Of a stretch of 64,000 nt of DNA, positions 41,570 to 51,494 are shown piece by piece. Position 1 is the first letter of the stretch, and every line of letters starts with the position of its first letter. Below the pieces are notes generated by a model. It was not told the origin of the DNA and made no database searches. It was given only the letters and a program-made list of their open reading frames with translations. Made by a program: the position numbers and the translations under genes. Location: positions 62,001-126,000 of the forward strand of contig CAJPFN010000024.1 of assembly GCA_905339215.1 (NCBI GenBank), written 5' to 3'. The stretch comes from Rhizobiaceae bacterium (GTDB lineage: Bacteria > Pseudomonadota > Alphaproteobacteria > Rhizobiales > Rhizobiaceae).

Positions 41570-42215
41570 AGGCGCGCCGCCGGTCGAGAACCTGACTTTC
41601 GAGCGAGCGGACGATCATCGGCCCGGACGGAATCCGGCTCCTGGTGCGGGCCGGCGGGTCGGAGCCTATGACCATCGCGCAGGTTTAGGTCGACGAGGCG
41701 CCTACTGGCAGTTCACGCAGGAGCCCTCCGGACCGATCGCGCGCGGCGATACGGCCTGGATCGAGCTCATACCCATGGGTACTTGGCGAAGCGCATGCCG
41801 TGAGATTCGTCACAAACATCGGGATGACTTTCGATCATGCGATCGAAGTAGCAGTTCCCCGCACCCTCCCGGGACAACATTAGCCTAACTACACAAGCAG
41901 TTCTTGGAGCGTTCGTCGCATTCTGCCGGTAGCGGTTGGCCTCATGTTCTATCCGGCGCTTAGGGGAGTCGCCCAAGCCGGTATGGACTTCCTGCTTTCC
42001 CTGACCGTGGGATTGCTCGCCTTCCTTCTGGTGGACGCCCTGCTGAAGCGATCGAGTTGGCAGCGGAGGCTGCTGCCCTCTTCCAGGGGCAGCCCATGGT
42101 CGTGCTGGCCGCCACTGCGAGCTTCTTGCTGCTTATGGCAGTCGCCCGCCGTGGAGGAACACCGACTGGGGCGCTCGCAACGTTTATTGCGCTTGGAATC
42201 GGACCCACAATCTTG
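41570..42215 (+). pseudogene. ZIP-family metal transporter remnant (decayed copy of the gene at 53243-54454)
   Basis: Pieces in all three forward frames align in order with the intact ZIP protein: VENLTFERA, VRAGGSEPMTIAQV, AYWQFTQEPSGPIARGDTAWIELIP, LMFYPALRG, MDFLLSLTVGLLAFLLVD and the segment ending in ALGIG. A Gln codon has become TAG (GTTTAGGTCGAC region, about 41685) and several frameshifts follow. About 45% of the parent protein is represented; the rest is lost at the junction with a flavoprotein remnant. It directly follows the P1B-4 ATPase. Confidence 0.85.
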
Positions 42216-42235
42216 ACGAAGGCCGGGATTCTATT

Positions 42236-42921
42236 GTGCGCCGCATGGCAGAGCTTGAGGTCGAGGACCTGGGATCGTCAGTGCATGTGCTCTGGATCAA
42301 GCTGTCGCGCCACGATGACGATCCGGCGCAGCCGATGAGCCATGCCGGCCCCAACCAAGGCCTTGTGATGATCGACCGCGGCGACTTTCTGGCAGCTCGG
42401 CTACGTGATCGCCAAGGGAGGCTACAGGCAGGTCAAGCAGGACGGCATCGCTGCGTTGCGGGCCGAGCTCGCGGCCATCGCGCCTCTCCCTGCCGAGCGC
42501 TTCGACGAGCTGGCCGGCTGGGGACAGGTGCATCTGCTGAAGGTTCGGATGGACAGGCTTCGGCAATGGTGGAAGCCCGGCGTACTTTGCATCGGCGATG
42601 CTGCGCACGCCATGTCGCCGATCGGCGGCGTCGGCGTGAACCTCGCCATCCAGGACGCGATCGCGGCCGCCAACATTCTTGCCGGCCCGCTCCGTGAGGG
42701 CACGTTGACGGACGCGCGTCTGCACGCCGTCCAGAAGCGCAGGAGCTTTCCAACAAAAGCGACCCAGAAGGTCCAGCTCATGATGCGGCGGCGGCGCAAG
42801 CCGGAAGGCGGGAAACCATCTTCCGGCCTTCATGCGATTCATCGCCCGCTCTCGGCTCCTGCCGCATCTTACAGGCCGTCTGATTGGTATGGGCTTTCGG
42901 CCCGAGACCATTCGCGAATGA
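42236..42921 (+). pseudogene. FAD-dependent monooxygenase (UbiH-like) remnant, C-terminal half
   Basis: Two frames carry consecutive parts of a flavin monooxygenase: DLGSSVHVLWIKLSRHDDDPAQPM...LVMIDRGDFLA, then, shifted, GYVIAKGGYRQVKQDG...WWKPGVLCIGDAAHAMSPIGGVGVNLAIQDAIAAANILAGPL. The GDAAHAMSP FAD-contacting motif is clear. After another shift the natural-looking C-terminus RPETIRE ends at 42921. The N-terminal Rossmann part is absent. It is non-functional. Confidence 0.8.
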
Positions 42922-43198
42922 GCGACGGGCTGCGCGTAAGGACTATCAGGCAACTTGCTTTGCGGGCTCGTCCGAACGCCCCAACCGCGGCATGACCTGC
43001 ATGTAGATCAGCGAGGCGAAGAGTTCGACACACGGTGACCTCGGAAGGAGAGGAATTGCGTCCGGAGCCGCGAAGGCAAGCGGCAGCGCCAGAATCTCAT
43101 ACGCGACTTTCGAGGCTGCTGCCGAACCCTTTGCGCTTTCCACGCGGTGTCGTTGCCGTGGCTCACGCGCTGACGACATATCCTGGACTAGCCACCAG

Positions 43199-44110
43199 TC
43201 ATGCAGGTGCGGCCATGATACTGAATTGATTTCGCGTGTCATGAAGCGCCGCAACAAGGGCTTGTGTTTGGGCGGACTTCAATCGCTCCTTTGCTGTGAG
43301 GACCAGGGCCTTGAATGCAATCTTGGGATGGAAAGTGCGAGCGACCAAGCCACGCTGTTCGAATTTGCTGGCCCTGAACGTTATGGAGTTGGCAATTCCA
43401 ACACCAACGCCTTCGAGCGCCAGATTGCAGACCACCTCGGAATATTGCGTCTCGACCACAGTGCGCGCCTGCATGCCGGCTTCTTCGAATATGCGCTCGA
43501 TCCGCCTGCGAACGGTGTCATCCGGTGAAAGGGCAATGAACGGCTCTCCGGCGAGGTCACTGGGCGAAACAGTTTCGTAGCTGGACAAGCGATGGCCTGC
43601 CGGCATGACGCACACGGCGGGTGCTGACATGAAGGGCTGTGTGGAGACGCGCGACACGTCGATTTCGTCGGCAGCCAGCCCGACATCCGCCTGACCGGAG
43701 GCGACCATGTCGCGCACGGCGTTTGAACCTGCGATCAGGAGGGTCACATGTCCCGACCGGTCCCTGGTTCGATATCGCTGGATCGCCTTGGGTGCGAAGG
43801 ACAGACCGAGCGCCGGATAGCAGGCCAGCCGAAGCCCCCCGGCGCCGAATTCACGGATCATCGCGGCGCGGGCGCGTATTTGATCGAGGCCAACAAAGGC
43901 GCGCTGCACCTCCTCGTGCAGGCTCAACGCCTCAGGCGTCGGCACAAGACGTCCGCCAACCTGTTGGAACAACGTCAGCCTTGTGGATCTCGCGAGGCGG
44001 CCAATCGCCCGGCTGACCGCTGGCTGGCTGATGCCCAGGAAGTCGGCAGCCCGATTTGTGCTCCCCATCCGCATAACGGCATCGAAGGCCTCAAGCTCTC
44101 CAAGATGCAT
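43199..44110 (-). CDS. LysR-family transcriptional regulator
   Basis: This protein of about 303 residues has an N-terminal helix-turn-helix (FDAVMRMGSTNRAADFLGISQPAVSRAIGRLA) and a periplasmic-binding-protein-like effector domain with TVRRRIERIFEEAG. ATG 44110 (MHLGELEAF) matches the usual LysR start. It is divergent from the PLP enzyme-aapJQMP operon with an 86-bp gap. Divergent LysR genes usually control the neighbouring operon, so an amino-acid or sulfur-compound inducer is likely. Confidence 0.93.
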   Translation of the reverse strand: MHLGELEAFDAVMRMGSTNRAADFLGISQPAVSRAIGRLARSTRLTLFQQVGGRLVPTPEALSLHEEVQRAFVGLDQIRARAAMIREFGAGGLRLACYPALGLSFAPKAIQRYRTRDRSGHVTLLIAGSNAVRDMVASGQADVGLAADEIDVSRVSTQPFMSAPAVCVMPAGHRLSSYETVSPSDLAGEPFIALSPDDTVRRRIERIFEEAGMQARTVVETQYSEVVCNLALEGVGVGIANSITFRASKFEQRGLVARTFHPKIAFKALVLTAKERLKSAQTQALVAALHDTRNQFSIMAAPA

Positions 44111-44196
44111 AATAACACCAGCGTATAATGTACACATCACGGCAGCATTATCGCACATAGGTTCACTGGGCTACACCACTAGGCAGGAGATTGGCC

Positions 44197-45420
44197 TTGA
44201 AATCAGAAACCAGATTGCTGCGTGCCGAGCCAGCGAGCGACGAGGGCTTCGCCAGCCTTGCTGTTCCGGTGACGCGGGCTTCGACCATCGTCTTTCCCTC
44301 GTCCGATGCCTTCGAGCGCCGCTACGAGCACTTCTACGACGGCTACACCTACGGACTCTACGGCACGCCGACCAGCCGCACATTAGAGGCGCGCATTTCC
44401 GAATTGTACGCGGCAGACCATTGCCTGTGCCTGCCATCAGGGCAGTCCGCGACGGTGCTCGCCCTCAGTGCGCTCTTGAAAGCTGGCGACCGCGTGCTGG
44501 TGACGACCTCTGCCTACGGGTCCACTCGCACATTCTGCACGGAAATGCTCGCGGCCTTCGGTGTCGAGGTGGCGCTGTACGATCCGGGCGTCGCATCCGG
44601 TATCGGTGCATTCCTGGACGACCGTACCCGGATGGTTGTGGTCGAGTCCCCGGGCTCGAACACGATGGAGATCCAGGACATTCCCGCCATCGCGCATGCG
44701 GCGCACGCATGGGGGGGGTGTGTGCTTGCCGACAACACATGGGCATCGGCGCTGTGCTGCAATCCGCTCGACCTTGGTGCTGATATCGCCATGGAGGCGT
44801 TGTCCAAGCACGCCGGTGGTCATGCGGACGTGCTCCTCGGCGCTCTCGTGACCCGCGACGAGGCACTCTTCCGTCGAATGAAGGACGTCAGTCGCCTCAT
44901 GGGGCTGGGCGTATCTGCCGACGATGCGAGCTTGGCCTTGCGTGGCCTTCAGACGATGCCTCTCCGGATCGAGCGCGAGGGTGCCTCGGCGCTGACCCTA
45001 GCGCAGTGGCTCATCGCACGTCCAGAAATCGCGCGGGTGCTGCATCCAGCCCTGCAGGGCGATCCCGGGCATCATCTCTGGAAACGAGATTTCCGCGGAG
45101 CGAGCGGGCTCTTCTCCATCGAGCTGGCGCCGCCCTATCAGGAATACACATCCGCATTCGTGGACGCTCTGCGGGTTTTCCGCATTGGAGCGAGCTGGGG
45201 CAGCACACACAGCATTGTCACACCCCAGGTCCCGTTCAACACGATCGCCGGACCCGCCTCCACACCGAGGAAACTCATCCGCTTCTCGATCGGCCTCGAG
45301 CCCGTCGAGGATCTGCAGGCGGACATCGAAGCGGCTCTGGCGGTCTTATCCGCCAGTACCACGCACAGCGTGTGCAAACATTTCGTTGATCAGAGGGAAC
45401 TACAAAAAGAGGAGCGATGA
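44197..45420 (+). CDS. PLP-dependent trans-sulfuration enzyme (cystathionine beta-lyase-like)
   Basis: This protein of about 407 residues belongs to the Cys/Met metabolism PLP family: YGLYGTPTSRTLEARI near the N-terminus, CLCLPSGQSATVLALSALL (phosphate-binding loop), VLADNTWASALCCNPLDLGADIAMEALSKHAGGHADVLLG (PLP Lys in SKHAGGH) and SWGSTHSIVTPQ. The reaction is probably beta- or gamma-elimination on a sulfur amino acid. TTG 44197 is preferred because AGGAGA sits at 44185-44190 with 6-nt spacing. It overlaps aapJ by 4 bp. Confidence 0.88.
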   Translation: MKSETRLLRAEPASDEGFASLAVPVTRASTIVFPSSDAFERRYEHFYDGYTYGLYGTPTSRTLEARISELYAADHCLCLPSGQSATVLALSALLKAGDRVLVTTSAYGSTRTFCTEMLAAFGVEVALYDPGVASGIGAFLDDRTRMVVVESPGSNTMEIQDIPAIAHAAHAWGGCVLADNTWASALCCNPLDLGADIAMEALSKHAGGHADVLLGALVTRDEALFRRMKDVSRLMGLGVSADDASLALRGLQTMPLRIEREGASALTLAQWLIARPEIARVLHPALQGDPGHHLWKRDFRGASGLFSIELAPPYQEYTSAFVDALRVFRIGASWGSTHSIVTPQVPFNTIAGPASTPRKLIRFSIGLEPVEDLQADIEAALAVLSASTTHSVCKHFVDQRELQKEER

Positions 45421-46448
45421 CGCAGATGAAACGAGCAACTCAGTTTGTCGCCGCCGCGGCAATGGTCATGATCGGGGCCGGGTCGGTGAACGCGCAATCC
45501 ATCACGGACAAGGTCCGTCAACGCGGATATGTAAGTTGCGGCGCCAGTCAGGGGGTGCCAGGGCTTTCCCGTCCAGACGACAAGGGGATGTGGACCGGGT
45601 TCGACGTCGACAGCTGCCGTGCCGTCGCCGCTGCCTTTTTCGGCGACAGCCAGAAGGCCCAGTTCGTGCCGCTGAATGCCGCCCAGCGGATACCGGCCGT
45701 CCAGACCGGCGAAGTCGACGTGCTGGCTCGCACCACGACCTGGACGTATACCCGCGACGTGGCAGTCCGTTTCGTCGCCATCAATCTGGTTGACGGTGAC
45801 GCGATCATGCTGCGCAAGTCGTTGAACGTCGCGTCCGCAGCCGATCTCGAGGGGCTGACCATCTGCCTTCAGGGCGGCGGCAGCCTCGTGGAAAATGCGC
45901 TCGACCTGATCGAGCAGCAAAACCAGGTAAAGGTCGAACGCGTCTACTTCGACTCGACGATCCTCGCGCGCGACGCCTATTTCGGAGGGCGGTGTGACGG
46001 CTACATGAGCGACGGTTTCGCGATCGCCGGGCAGAGGGCAGCGGTCGCGAGCAATCCTGACGAGCATGCGATCTTCCAGAGTGGAGCGACGACAGAACCG
46101 CTTGCTCTGGCTATACCTCGTGGAGACGACCGCTGGTTCGACATCGTCCGCTACGCTTTCAACGCCATGGTGTGGGCGGAAGATCGCGGCATCACATCCA
46201 AGAATGTCGATGAAATCGCCGCAAGTGCAACGGACGGCGAAACCCGCAAGGCTCTTGGCGTGGAACCGGGTATCGGCGAGCCTCTCAAGCTCGACGACAA
46301 ATGGATCTACAACGTGATCAAGCAAGTCGGCAACTATGGCGAGGTGTTCGCGCGCAATCTGGGCGAGGAGAGCCCCTTGAAGGCCGAACGCCGTCTCAAC
46401 GCGCTTCCGCGCGACGGCGGAATATTGTTCCCCATCCCGTTCAAGTAG
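45417..46448 (+). CDS. aapJ: General L-amino-acid ABC transporter, periplasmic binding protein AapJ
   Basis: This 343-residue SBP family 3 protein has signal AAAMVMIGAGSVNAQS and TDKVRQRGYVSCGASQGVPGLS, then DDKGMWTGFDVDSCRAVAAAFFGD. VQTGEVDVLARTTTWTYTRD is diagnostic of AapJ/BztA. Its ligand range in rhizobia is broad (many L-amino acids); the upstream lyase suggests a sulfur-containing amino acid here. ATG 45417 follows GAGGAG. Confidence 0.94.
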   Translation: MTQMKRATQFVAAAAMVMIGAGSVNAQSITDKVRQRGYVSCGASQGVPGLSRPDDKGMWTGFDVDSCRAVAAAFFGDSQKAQFVPLNAAQRIPAVQTGEVDVLARTTTWTYTRDVAVRFVAINLVDGDAIMLRKSLNVASAADLEGLTICLQGGGSLVENALDLIEQQNQVKVERVYFDSTILARDAYFGGRCDGYMSDGFAIAGQRAAVASNPDEHAIFQSGATTEPLALAIPRGDDRWFDIVRYAFNAMVWAEDRGITSKNVDEIAASATDGETRKALGVEPGIGEPLKLDDKWIYNVIKQVGNYGEVFARNLGEESPLKAERRLNALPRDGGILFPIPFK

Positions 46449-46501
46449 CCGTGGACGGCCGTCCGGCGAAGGCCGGGCGGTCATGGAGCAAGGAGGCAGA
46501 G

Positions 46502-47644
46502 ATGCTGCAGGATGCTCGATTTCGGGCGATTATGGTTCAGGCCGCTCTTCTGGCAGGCGTCGCCGCTCTCGGGTTCATGCTTCTCACGGCCACGGCACGA
46601 AACCTCGAGCTTCGCGGAATTCCTCTCGGGTTCGGGTTTCTCTGGCGACCGGCAAACTTCCAGATCGCCGAAACGATCCTGCCATATTCGTCTTCGGATC
46701 CGAACTGGTGGGCCGCGGTCGTCGGCCTGTCAAACAGCATATTCATCTCCATCCTTGTCATACTGCTGGCTAGTATGATCGGCCTGTTCATCGGCATCGG
46801 CCGCCTGAGCATCAACCCGCTGGTGAGCGGTCTGTGCCGTGTCTGGGTGGAGATGGCCCGAAATACGCCGCTGGTCGTCCTGCTGATCTTCAACTACGCG
46901 CTTTGGTGGGAGGTCCTGCCGCTCGCTACCGAGGCATGGAAGCTCGCGCCCGGCACGCACATCTCGGTGCGAGGCCTCTCGATGCCGGCTCTCACCTGGT
47001 CGGCTTCGGCGCTCGCACCAGCAGCGTTCCTTGGCACGAGTATCCCAATCCTCCTGGTAGCTTCCTATGCGGCGCGGCGGCGCCACATCGAGACAGGTTT
47101 CCGCCCCGCCTATGTGCGCGCGGCGTGGGTGCTCATTGCAATCGGCGCCGGCATATTTCTGCTAGCCTATCGCGGCGCCGCTTCTCTGGACATCCCGGAA
47201 TTCCGCCGAGCGAACTTTGCGGGCGGCTGGTCGCTGACGCCGGAACTGACCACGATCCTGATCGGCCTCACTTTCTACACCGCCGGCTTTATCGGCGAGA
47301 TCGTGCGAGGCGGAATTCTGGCCGTGCGCAAAGGGCAGTGGGAGGCGGCGACCGCGCTGGGGCTGTCGCGAGGCCAGACTTACCGGCTCGTGGTCGTGCC
47401 GCTGGCTTTGCGAAGCATCGTTCCGCCGCTGAACAGCCAGTACATCAACGTGGTCAAGAACTCCACTCTGGCAATCGTCGTCGGCTACCAGGATTTCATG
47501 ACGGTCGTCAGCACCATGATCAACAAGACCAGCCATGCGATTGAAGGCGTGGCAATCATCCTCGGGGTCTTTCTAGCCGTGAACCTGTCATTGTCCGCGC
47601 TGCTCAACGCCTACAATCGCCGCATTGCCATCGTGGAGCGCTGA
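46502..47644 (+). CDS. aapQ: Amino-acid ABC transporter permease AapQ
   Basis: This 380-residue inner-membrane permease of the HisMQ type has many hydrophobic helices and the EAA-like loop (GGILAVRKGQWEAATALGLSRGQTYRLVVVPLALRSIVPPLNSQYINVVKNSTLA). The long periplasmic insertion between helices is typical of AapQ/BztB. ATG 46502 has AAGGAGG upstream; the open frame before it lies in aapJ. Confidence 0.93.
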   Translation: MLQDARFRAIMVQAALLAGVAALGFMLLTATARNLELRGIPLGFGFLWRPANFQIAETILPYSSSDPNWWAAVVGLSNSIFISILVILLASMIGLFIGIGRLSINPLVSGLCRVWVEMARNTPLVVLLIFNYALWWEVLPLATEAWKLAPGTHISVRGLSMPALTWSASALAPAAFLGTSIPILLVASYAARRRHIETGFRPAYVRAAWVLIAIGAGIFLLAYRGAASLDIPEFRRANFAGGWSLTPELTTILIGLTFYTAGFIGEIVRGGILAVRKGQWEAATALGLSRGQTYRLVVVPLALRSIVPPLNSQYINVVKNSTLAIVVGYQDFMTVVSTMINKTSHAIEGVAIILGVFLAVNLSLSALLNAYNRRIAIVER

Positions 47645-47647
47645 GAC

Positions 47648-48736
47648 ATGGCCGATACAGCGTCCAATACGATCCCGCGTGCCGCCGGGCCTAACATGCG
47701 CTCACAGCTTCGTCGTCTCGCGCCGTTCTTCGGCACGCCGCTCAATGCCGCCCTGACAGTCGTCCTGCTTTGGCTGATGGCCCGGTTCGGGTGGCTGCTG
47801 CTGGACTGGGTAGTCCTCAAGGCCGCCATATTGCCTGCCGAACCGGAAACGTGCGCGGGCACGACCGGAGCCTGCTGGAGCTTCGTGATCGCCAAGTCCG
47901 GCCAGATCCTCTTCGGCATCTATCCGCCGACGGAAAGATGGCGCGCCGGGCTGGTATGCGTCCTCATCATCACGACGCTCATCGCATCAGCTCGCCCTTC
48001 CGCATGGCGGCCCAGCCTGGGGCTCGTCTGGGTCGGCATGATGGTGATCGTCCTTTGGCTGATGGGCGGCGGCTTCGGGCTGGTCAGTGTGCCCACAAGC
48101 TCATGGGGTGGGCTGCCGGTGACGCTGATCCTCACCGTCTTTGCCATAGGACTCGGCTTTCCGGCCGCCATACTGCTCGCGCTGGGGCGCAGGTCGAAAC
48201 TCCCGGTCGTCCGCACCCTGAGCGTGCTCTTCATCGAGACTATCCGCGGGCTGCCGCTGCTCAGCCTGCTCCTCGTGGCGTCTATCCTGCTGCCACTATT
48301 CCTGCCGGACTCACTGCTCCCGGATAAGTTTGTGCGCGCTCTGATCGCGCTCACCATCTTTGCCGCCGCCTATCTTGCGGAGGTCCTCCGTGGCGGCCTG
48401 CAGTCAATCCCGGGCGGCCAGTCGGAAGCGGCCGAGGCCCTCGGCTTAGGCTACTGGAAGACGCAAAGACTGATAATCTTGCCGCAGGCGATCCGGATCG
48501 TCATACCGGCGCTGACCAACACGATCATCGTGATGATCAAGAACACCAGTCTCGTGCTGGTGGTCGGCCTGTTCGATCTGATCAGCTCGGGCAAGGCGGC
48601 ACTCTCCGACCCGGCATGGCCGGCGCCGTCCACCGAAACCTTTCTCTTTATCGGCCTGATCTACTTCGCGCTCGCCTTTTCGTTCGCGCGATTTGCAGAT
48701 TTCCTTGAACGCAGCGGCGCGGAGAAGCGTGGATGA
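47648..48736 (+). CDS. aapM: Amino-acid ABC transporter permease AapM
   Basis: This 362-residue permease pairs with AapQ and has the coupling loop [45 protein letters not shown]. Its N-terminal extension with the disulfide-like [14 protein letters not shown] loop matches AapM/BztC. It starts 3 bp after aapQ ends and overlaps aapP by 4 bp. Confidence 0.93.
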   Translation: MADTASNTIPRAAGPNMRSQLRRLAPFFGTPLNAALTVVLLWLMARFGWLLLDWVVLKAAILPAEPETCAGTTGACWSFVIAKSGQILFGIYPPTERWRAGLVCVLIITTLIASARPSAWRPSLGLVWVGMMVIVLWLMGGGFGLVSVPTSSWGGLPVTLILTVFAIGLGFPAAILLALGRRSKLPVVRTLSVLFIETIRGLPLLSLLLVASILLPLFLPDSLLPDKFVRALIALTIFAAAYLAEVLRGGLQSIPGGQSEAAEALGLGYWKTQRLIILPQAIRIVIPALTNTIIVMIKNTSLVLVVGLFDLISSGKAALSDPAWPAPSTETFLFIGLIYFALAFSFARFADFLERSGAEKRG

Positions 48737-49497
48737 AGAATGCTGAGAGCCAGAAGGAGCGCGGCGCGGCGATCAGGATCGAAAATCTCGGCAAGTCCTT
48801 CGGCGACTTCCAGGCGCTCCGGAATGTGACGCTGACGGTCGCCCAAGGCGAAAGGATCGTCATCTGCGGCCCGTCGGGTTCGGGCAAATCCACGCTCATA
48901 AGGACGATAAACCGGCTGGAACAGCACCAGACCGGCCGGATCGTGGTGGAAGGCACCGAGCTGACGAACGACCTCAAGGGAATCGAGAAGATCCGCTCGG
49001 AGGTCGGCATGGTGTTCCAGCATTTCAACCTCTTTCCTCACCTGACGATCCTCGAGAACTGTACGCTTGCACCCATCTGGGTGCGGAAGCTGCCGCGGGA
49101 GGAAGCCGAGGAGACCGCCATGCATTTCCTGCGCAAGGTCCGCATACCCGAACAGGCAGGCAAATATCCGGGGCAGCTTTCGGGTGGCCAGCAGCAACGC
49201 GTCGCCATCGCGCGGGCCTTGTGCATGAAGCCGCGGATCATGCTGTTCGACGAGCCGACTTCCGCGCTCGACCCCGAGATGATCAAGGAAGTGCTCGACA
49301 CGATGATCGAACTGGCGAACGAGGGCATGACAATGGTGTGCGTAACGCATGAGATGGGTTTCGCGCAGGCGGTCGCCGATCGCGTGGTCTTCATGGACGG
49401 CGGCCAAATCGTCGAGGAGAACGAACCCGTCGCCTTCTTCTCGTCACCCCGCAATGAACGGACGAAGCTATTTCTCAGCCAGATACTTGGGCATTGA
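48733..49497 (+). CDS. aapP: Amino-acid ABC transporter ATP-binding protein AapP
   Basis: This 254-residue ATPase has Walker [11 protein letters not shown]-loop [11 protein letters not shown], signature [15 protein letters not shown], Walker [16 protein letters not shown] and switch His in [10 protein letters not shown]. It is the last gene of the operon. The following 294 bp contain no recognisable gene. Confidence 0.96.
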   Translation: MKNAESQKERGAAIRIENLGKSFGDFQALRNVTLTVAQGERIVICGPSGSGKSTLIRTINRLEQHQTGRIVVEGTELTNDLKGIEKIRSEVGMVFQHFNLFPHLTILENCTLAPIWVRKLPREEAEETAMHFLRKVRIPEQAGKYPGQLSGGQQQRVAIARALCMKPRIMLFDEPTSALDPEMIKEVLDTMIELANEGMTMVCVTHEMGFAQAVADRVVFMDGGQIVEENEPVAFFSSPRNERTKLFLSQILGH

Positions 49498-49791
49498 CCG
49501 CAGTTCCCGAATTCAAGTCTGTGTGACGATCAGCGTCGTGGCTTCGCTGCGGAATGTCGAGCGAACTGCAAACGTCGCTCGGCGCCGTGGGCTATCTGGA
49601 CGACAGCTCCTTGTTCATCTTGAAGAAGCCAAGGGACTCGACGCACATTCTAGCACGAAGCTGGAGTTTCTCGTGAAATGTGCCTATTTCATCGCCAAGG
49701 CGATGGCAACTTAATCGCGTCAGTTCTGATCATCTGCGCCGGCCTACCATCCTATGCTTTAGCTAGTCGCCAGAGGATTGGAGTATCGATC

Positions 49792-50207
49792 ATGCTCACG
49801 ATTGGAAATTTGTCCCGCAACACGGGCGTGAAGGTACCGACCATCCGCCATTATGAACAGATGAGCCTGATGTCGCCCGCGGAGCGATCCGAGGGCAACC
49901 AGCGACGCGACAGCCGCGAGGAACGCGACCGCCTGTCATTTATCAAGCACGCTCGCGATCTCGGCCTCACGATAGAGTCCATCCGGGAGCTTCTGGAACT
50001 CAGCGCCCATCCTGAGCGCCCCCCTGCGAACAAGCCGACCGGATCGCGGCCGAGCAGCTCCGGGCAGTCCGCGAGAAGATCGAAAAGCTGAAGCGCCTCG
50101 AACAGGAACTCGAACGCATCTCGAGCCATTGTATGGGTGAGAATGTCCGCGACTGTTAGGCGATCCGGGCCCTCGCCAATCACGACCTCTGCGAAAGCGA
50201 GCATTGA
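49792..50207 (+). pseudogene. MerR-family regulator, broken by a frameshift and a stop codon
   Basis: The first 77 codons (MLTIGNLSRNTGVKVPTIRHYEQMSL...LLELSAHPERP) parallel the intact MerR protein at 19500-19913. A run of six C (50019-50024) that should be five shifts the frame. Correcting it restores PCEQADRIAAEQLRAVREK...ISSHCMGENVRDC, then an in-frame TAG (50157-50159) stands where the intact paralogue has Tyr. Finally AIRALANHDLCESEH runs to the TGA at 50205-50207. The metal-binding cysteines are conserved, so the gene died recently. Confidence 0.88.
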
Positions 50208-50271
50208 GCGAAGTTTCGCCTGCAAGAGGATCAGACTGTCGAATCGCCTGTCTCCCGCGAAGGGGAGGGAC

Positions 50272-50850
50272 ATGGACCGAACGAACCGTAGATCGTTTAG
50301 CGTCATTGCCTTGGCCGCGATGTTCACCGCGGCAGTCGTCGCCTTGGGATACGTTTTGCTCGGCTTTATTCCGATGGTGTTGTTCGCGCTCGGTTTCGTC
50401 GGCGGCCTGCTCTTTTGGATCTTGACACCTACAGAAGTTCCATTTGCTGTCATTCGAGTTCCTTACTTCCTTGGTCTGGCCCTGTTCGTTCTGCACAAGC
50501 TCGAGGAGCGGTATCTCGACTTCTTTCCAGCGCTGTCACGACTGACCGGAGTTCCCGTCCCGGAAGGAGGATCGTCGCTGGCCATGCTGCTTTACGCCTT
50601 CGCAGGCATGTGGCTGCTGATCCCGTGGCTCGTGGGACGCGGGCTCGCCTTTGGCTACTTCCTCGCCTGGACGTTTTTCGCTTCCATGGGAATTACCGAA
50701 CTCGCACACTTCGCCTTCCCGGTTTTCACCGGTGGCCCGTACGGGTACTTTCCCGGCATGGCAAGCGTCCTGCCGCTCGCCCCGATCGCCTGGTGGGGCA
50801 TGTGGCGGCTCGCGTTTGGGCGCGATTTCATGCGAGACCGCGCAGCATGA
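50272..50850 (+). CDS. Hypothetical multi-spanning membrane protein (HXXEE-like)
   Basis: This 192-residue protein has about five or six hydrophobic helices. The segments LFVLHKLEERYLDFFPALSR and MGITELAHFAFP contain His/Glu pairs within or beside helices, reminiscent of HXXEE-domain proteins and possibly metal-related. ATG 50272 has a strong GGGGAGGG site. It overlaps the following CDF gene by 4 bp. Function unknown. Confidence 0.75.
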   Translation: MDRTNRRSFSVIALAAMFTAAVVALGYVLLGFIPMVLFALGFVGGLLFWILTPTEVPFAVIRVPYFLGLALFVLHKLEERYLDFFPALSRLTGVPVPEGGSSLAMLLYAFAGMWLLIPWLVGRGLAFGYFLAWTFFASMGITELAHFAFPVFTGGPYGYFPGMASVLPLAPIAWWGMWRLAFGRDFMRDRAA

Positions 50851-51473
50851 CTGGATATACCGATGCAGACACGCACCAACAGCGCCGCACGCTTTGGATC
50901 GTGCTCGGTCTCAATGTCGGTCTGGTGGCGGCTTTCGGAATTGGCGGACTTCTCGCCGATTCGAACGCGCTGATAGCGAACGCTCTCGACAACGCCTCCG
51001 ACAGCCTCGTCTACATTCTTAGCCTGTTGGCGCTCGGTCGGGGCGAAGCGTGGAAGCACGGCGCGGCCCGGGTGTCGGGCGTGATGCTGCTGCTATTCGC
51101 ATTGGCGGTGATTGCCGATGCCGTTCGGCGATTTCTCACGGGCAGCGAGCCTCTCGGACCCACGATGATGGAGATGGCGGTTGTCGGGGCGGCGGTGAAT
51201 GCCCTCTGTGTCTGGTTGCTGAACCGCGCGCAAGGCGACGTCAATGTCAGGGCGGCGCGGACCTTTAGCTATAATGACTTCGTGTCGAACGCGGGCATCA
51301 TCCTCGCAGGAGGCCTGGTGCTTTGGACCGGACGTGCCTGGCCCGACCTCCTGGTGGGCGTCGCAGTCGCAGTCATCGCGGTTAAGGGAGGCATCGAGAT
51401 TCTGCGCGATGTGGCGCACGAGGCGCGCGAGGAAGCCAAAGAACGATCCCGATCAAGCCCGGCTGGGCTCTGA
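50847..51473 (+). CDS. Cation diffusion facilitator (CDF) family transporter, short form
   Basis: This 208-residue protein with six membrane helices has no C-terminal cytosolic metal-binding domain. The CDF metal site in TM2 reads NALDNASDSLVYI (DxxxD instead of the usual HxxxD), and in TM5 SYNDFVSNAGII. The altered ligands suggest a different or weaker metal preference. It is coupled with the upstream membrane protein (ATGA overlap), and the broken MerR gene upstream was probably its regulator. Confidence 0.82.
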   Translation: MTGYTDADTHQQRRTLWIVLGLNVGLVAAFGIGGLLADSNALIANALDNASDSLVYILSLLALGRGEAWKHGAARVSGVMLLLFALAVIADAVRRFLTGSEPLGPTMMEMAVVGAAVNALCVWLLNRAQGDVNVRAARTFSYNDFVSNAGIILAGGLVLWTGRAWPDLLVGVAVAVIAVKGGIEILRDVAHEAREEAKERSRSSPAGL

Positions 51474-51494
51474 AGACCTCCTGCTGGGTCCGCC

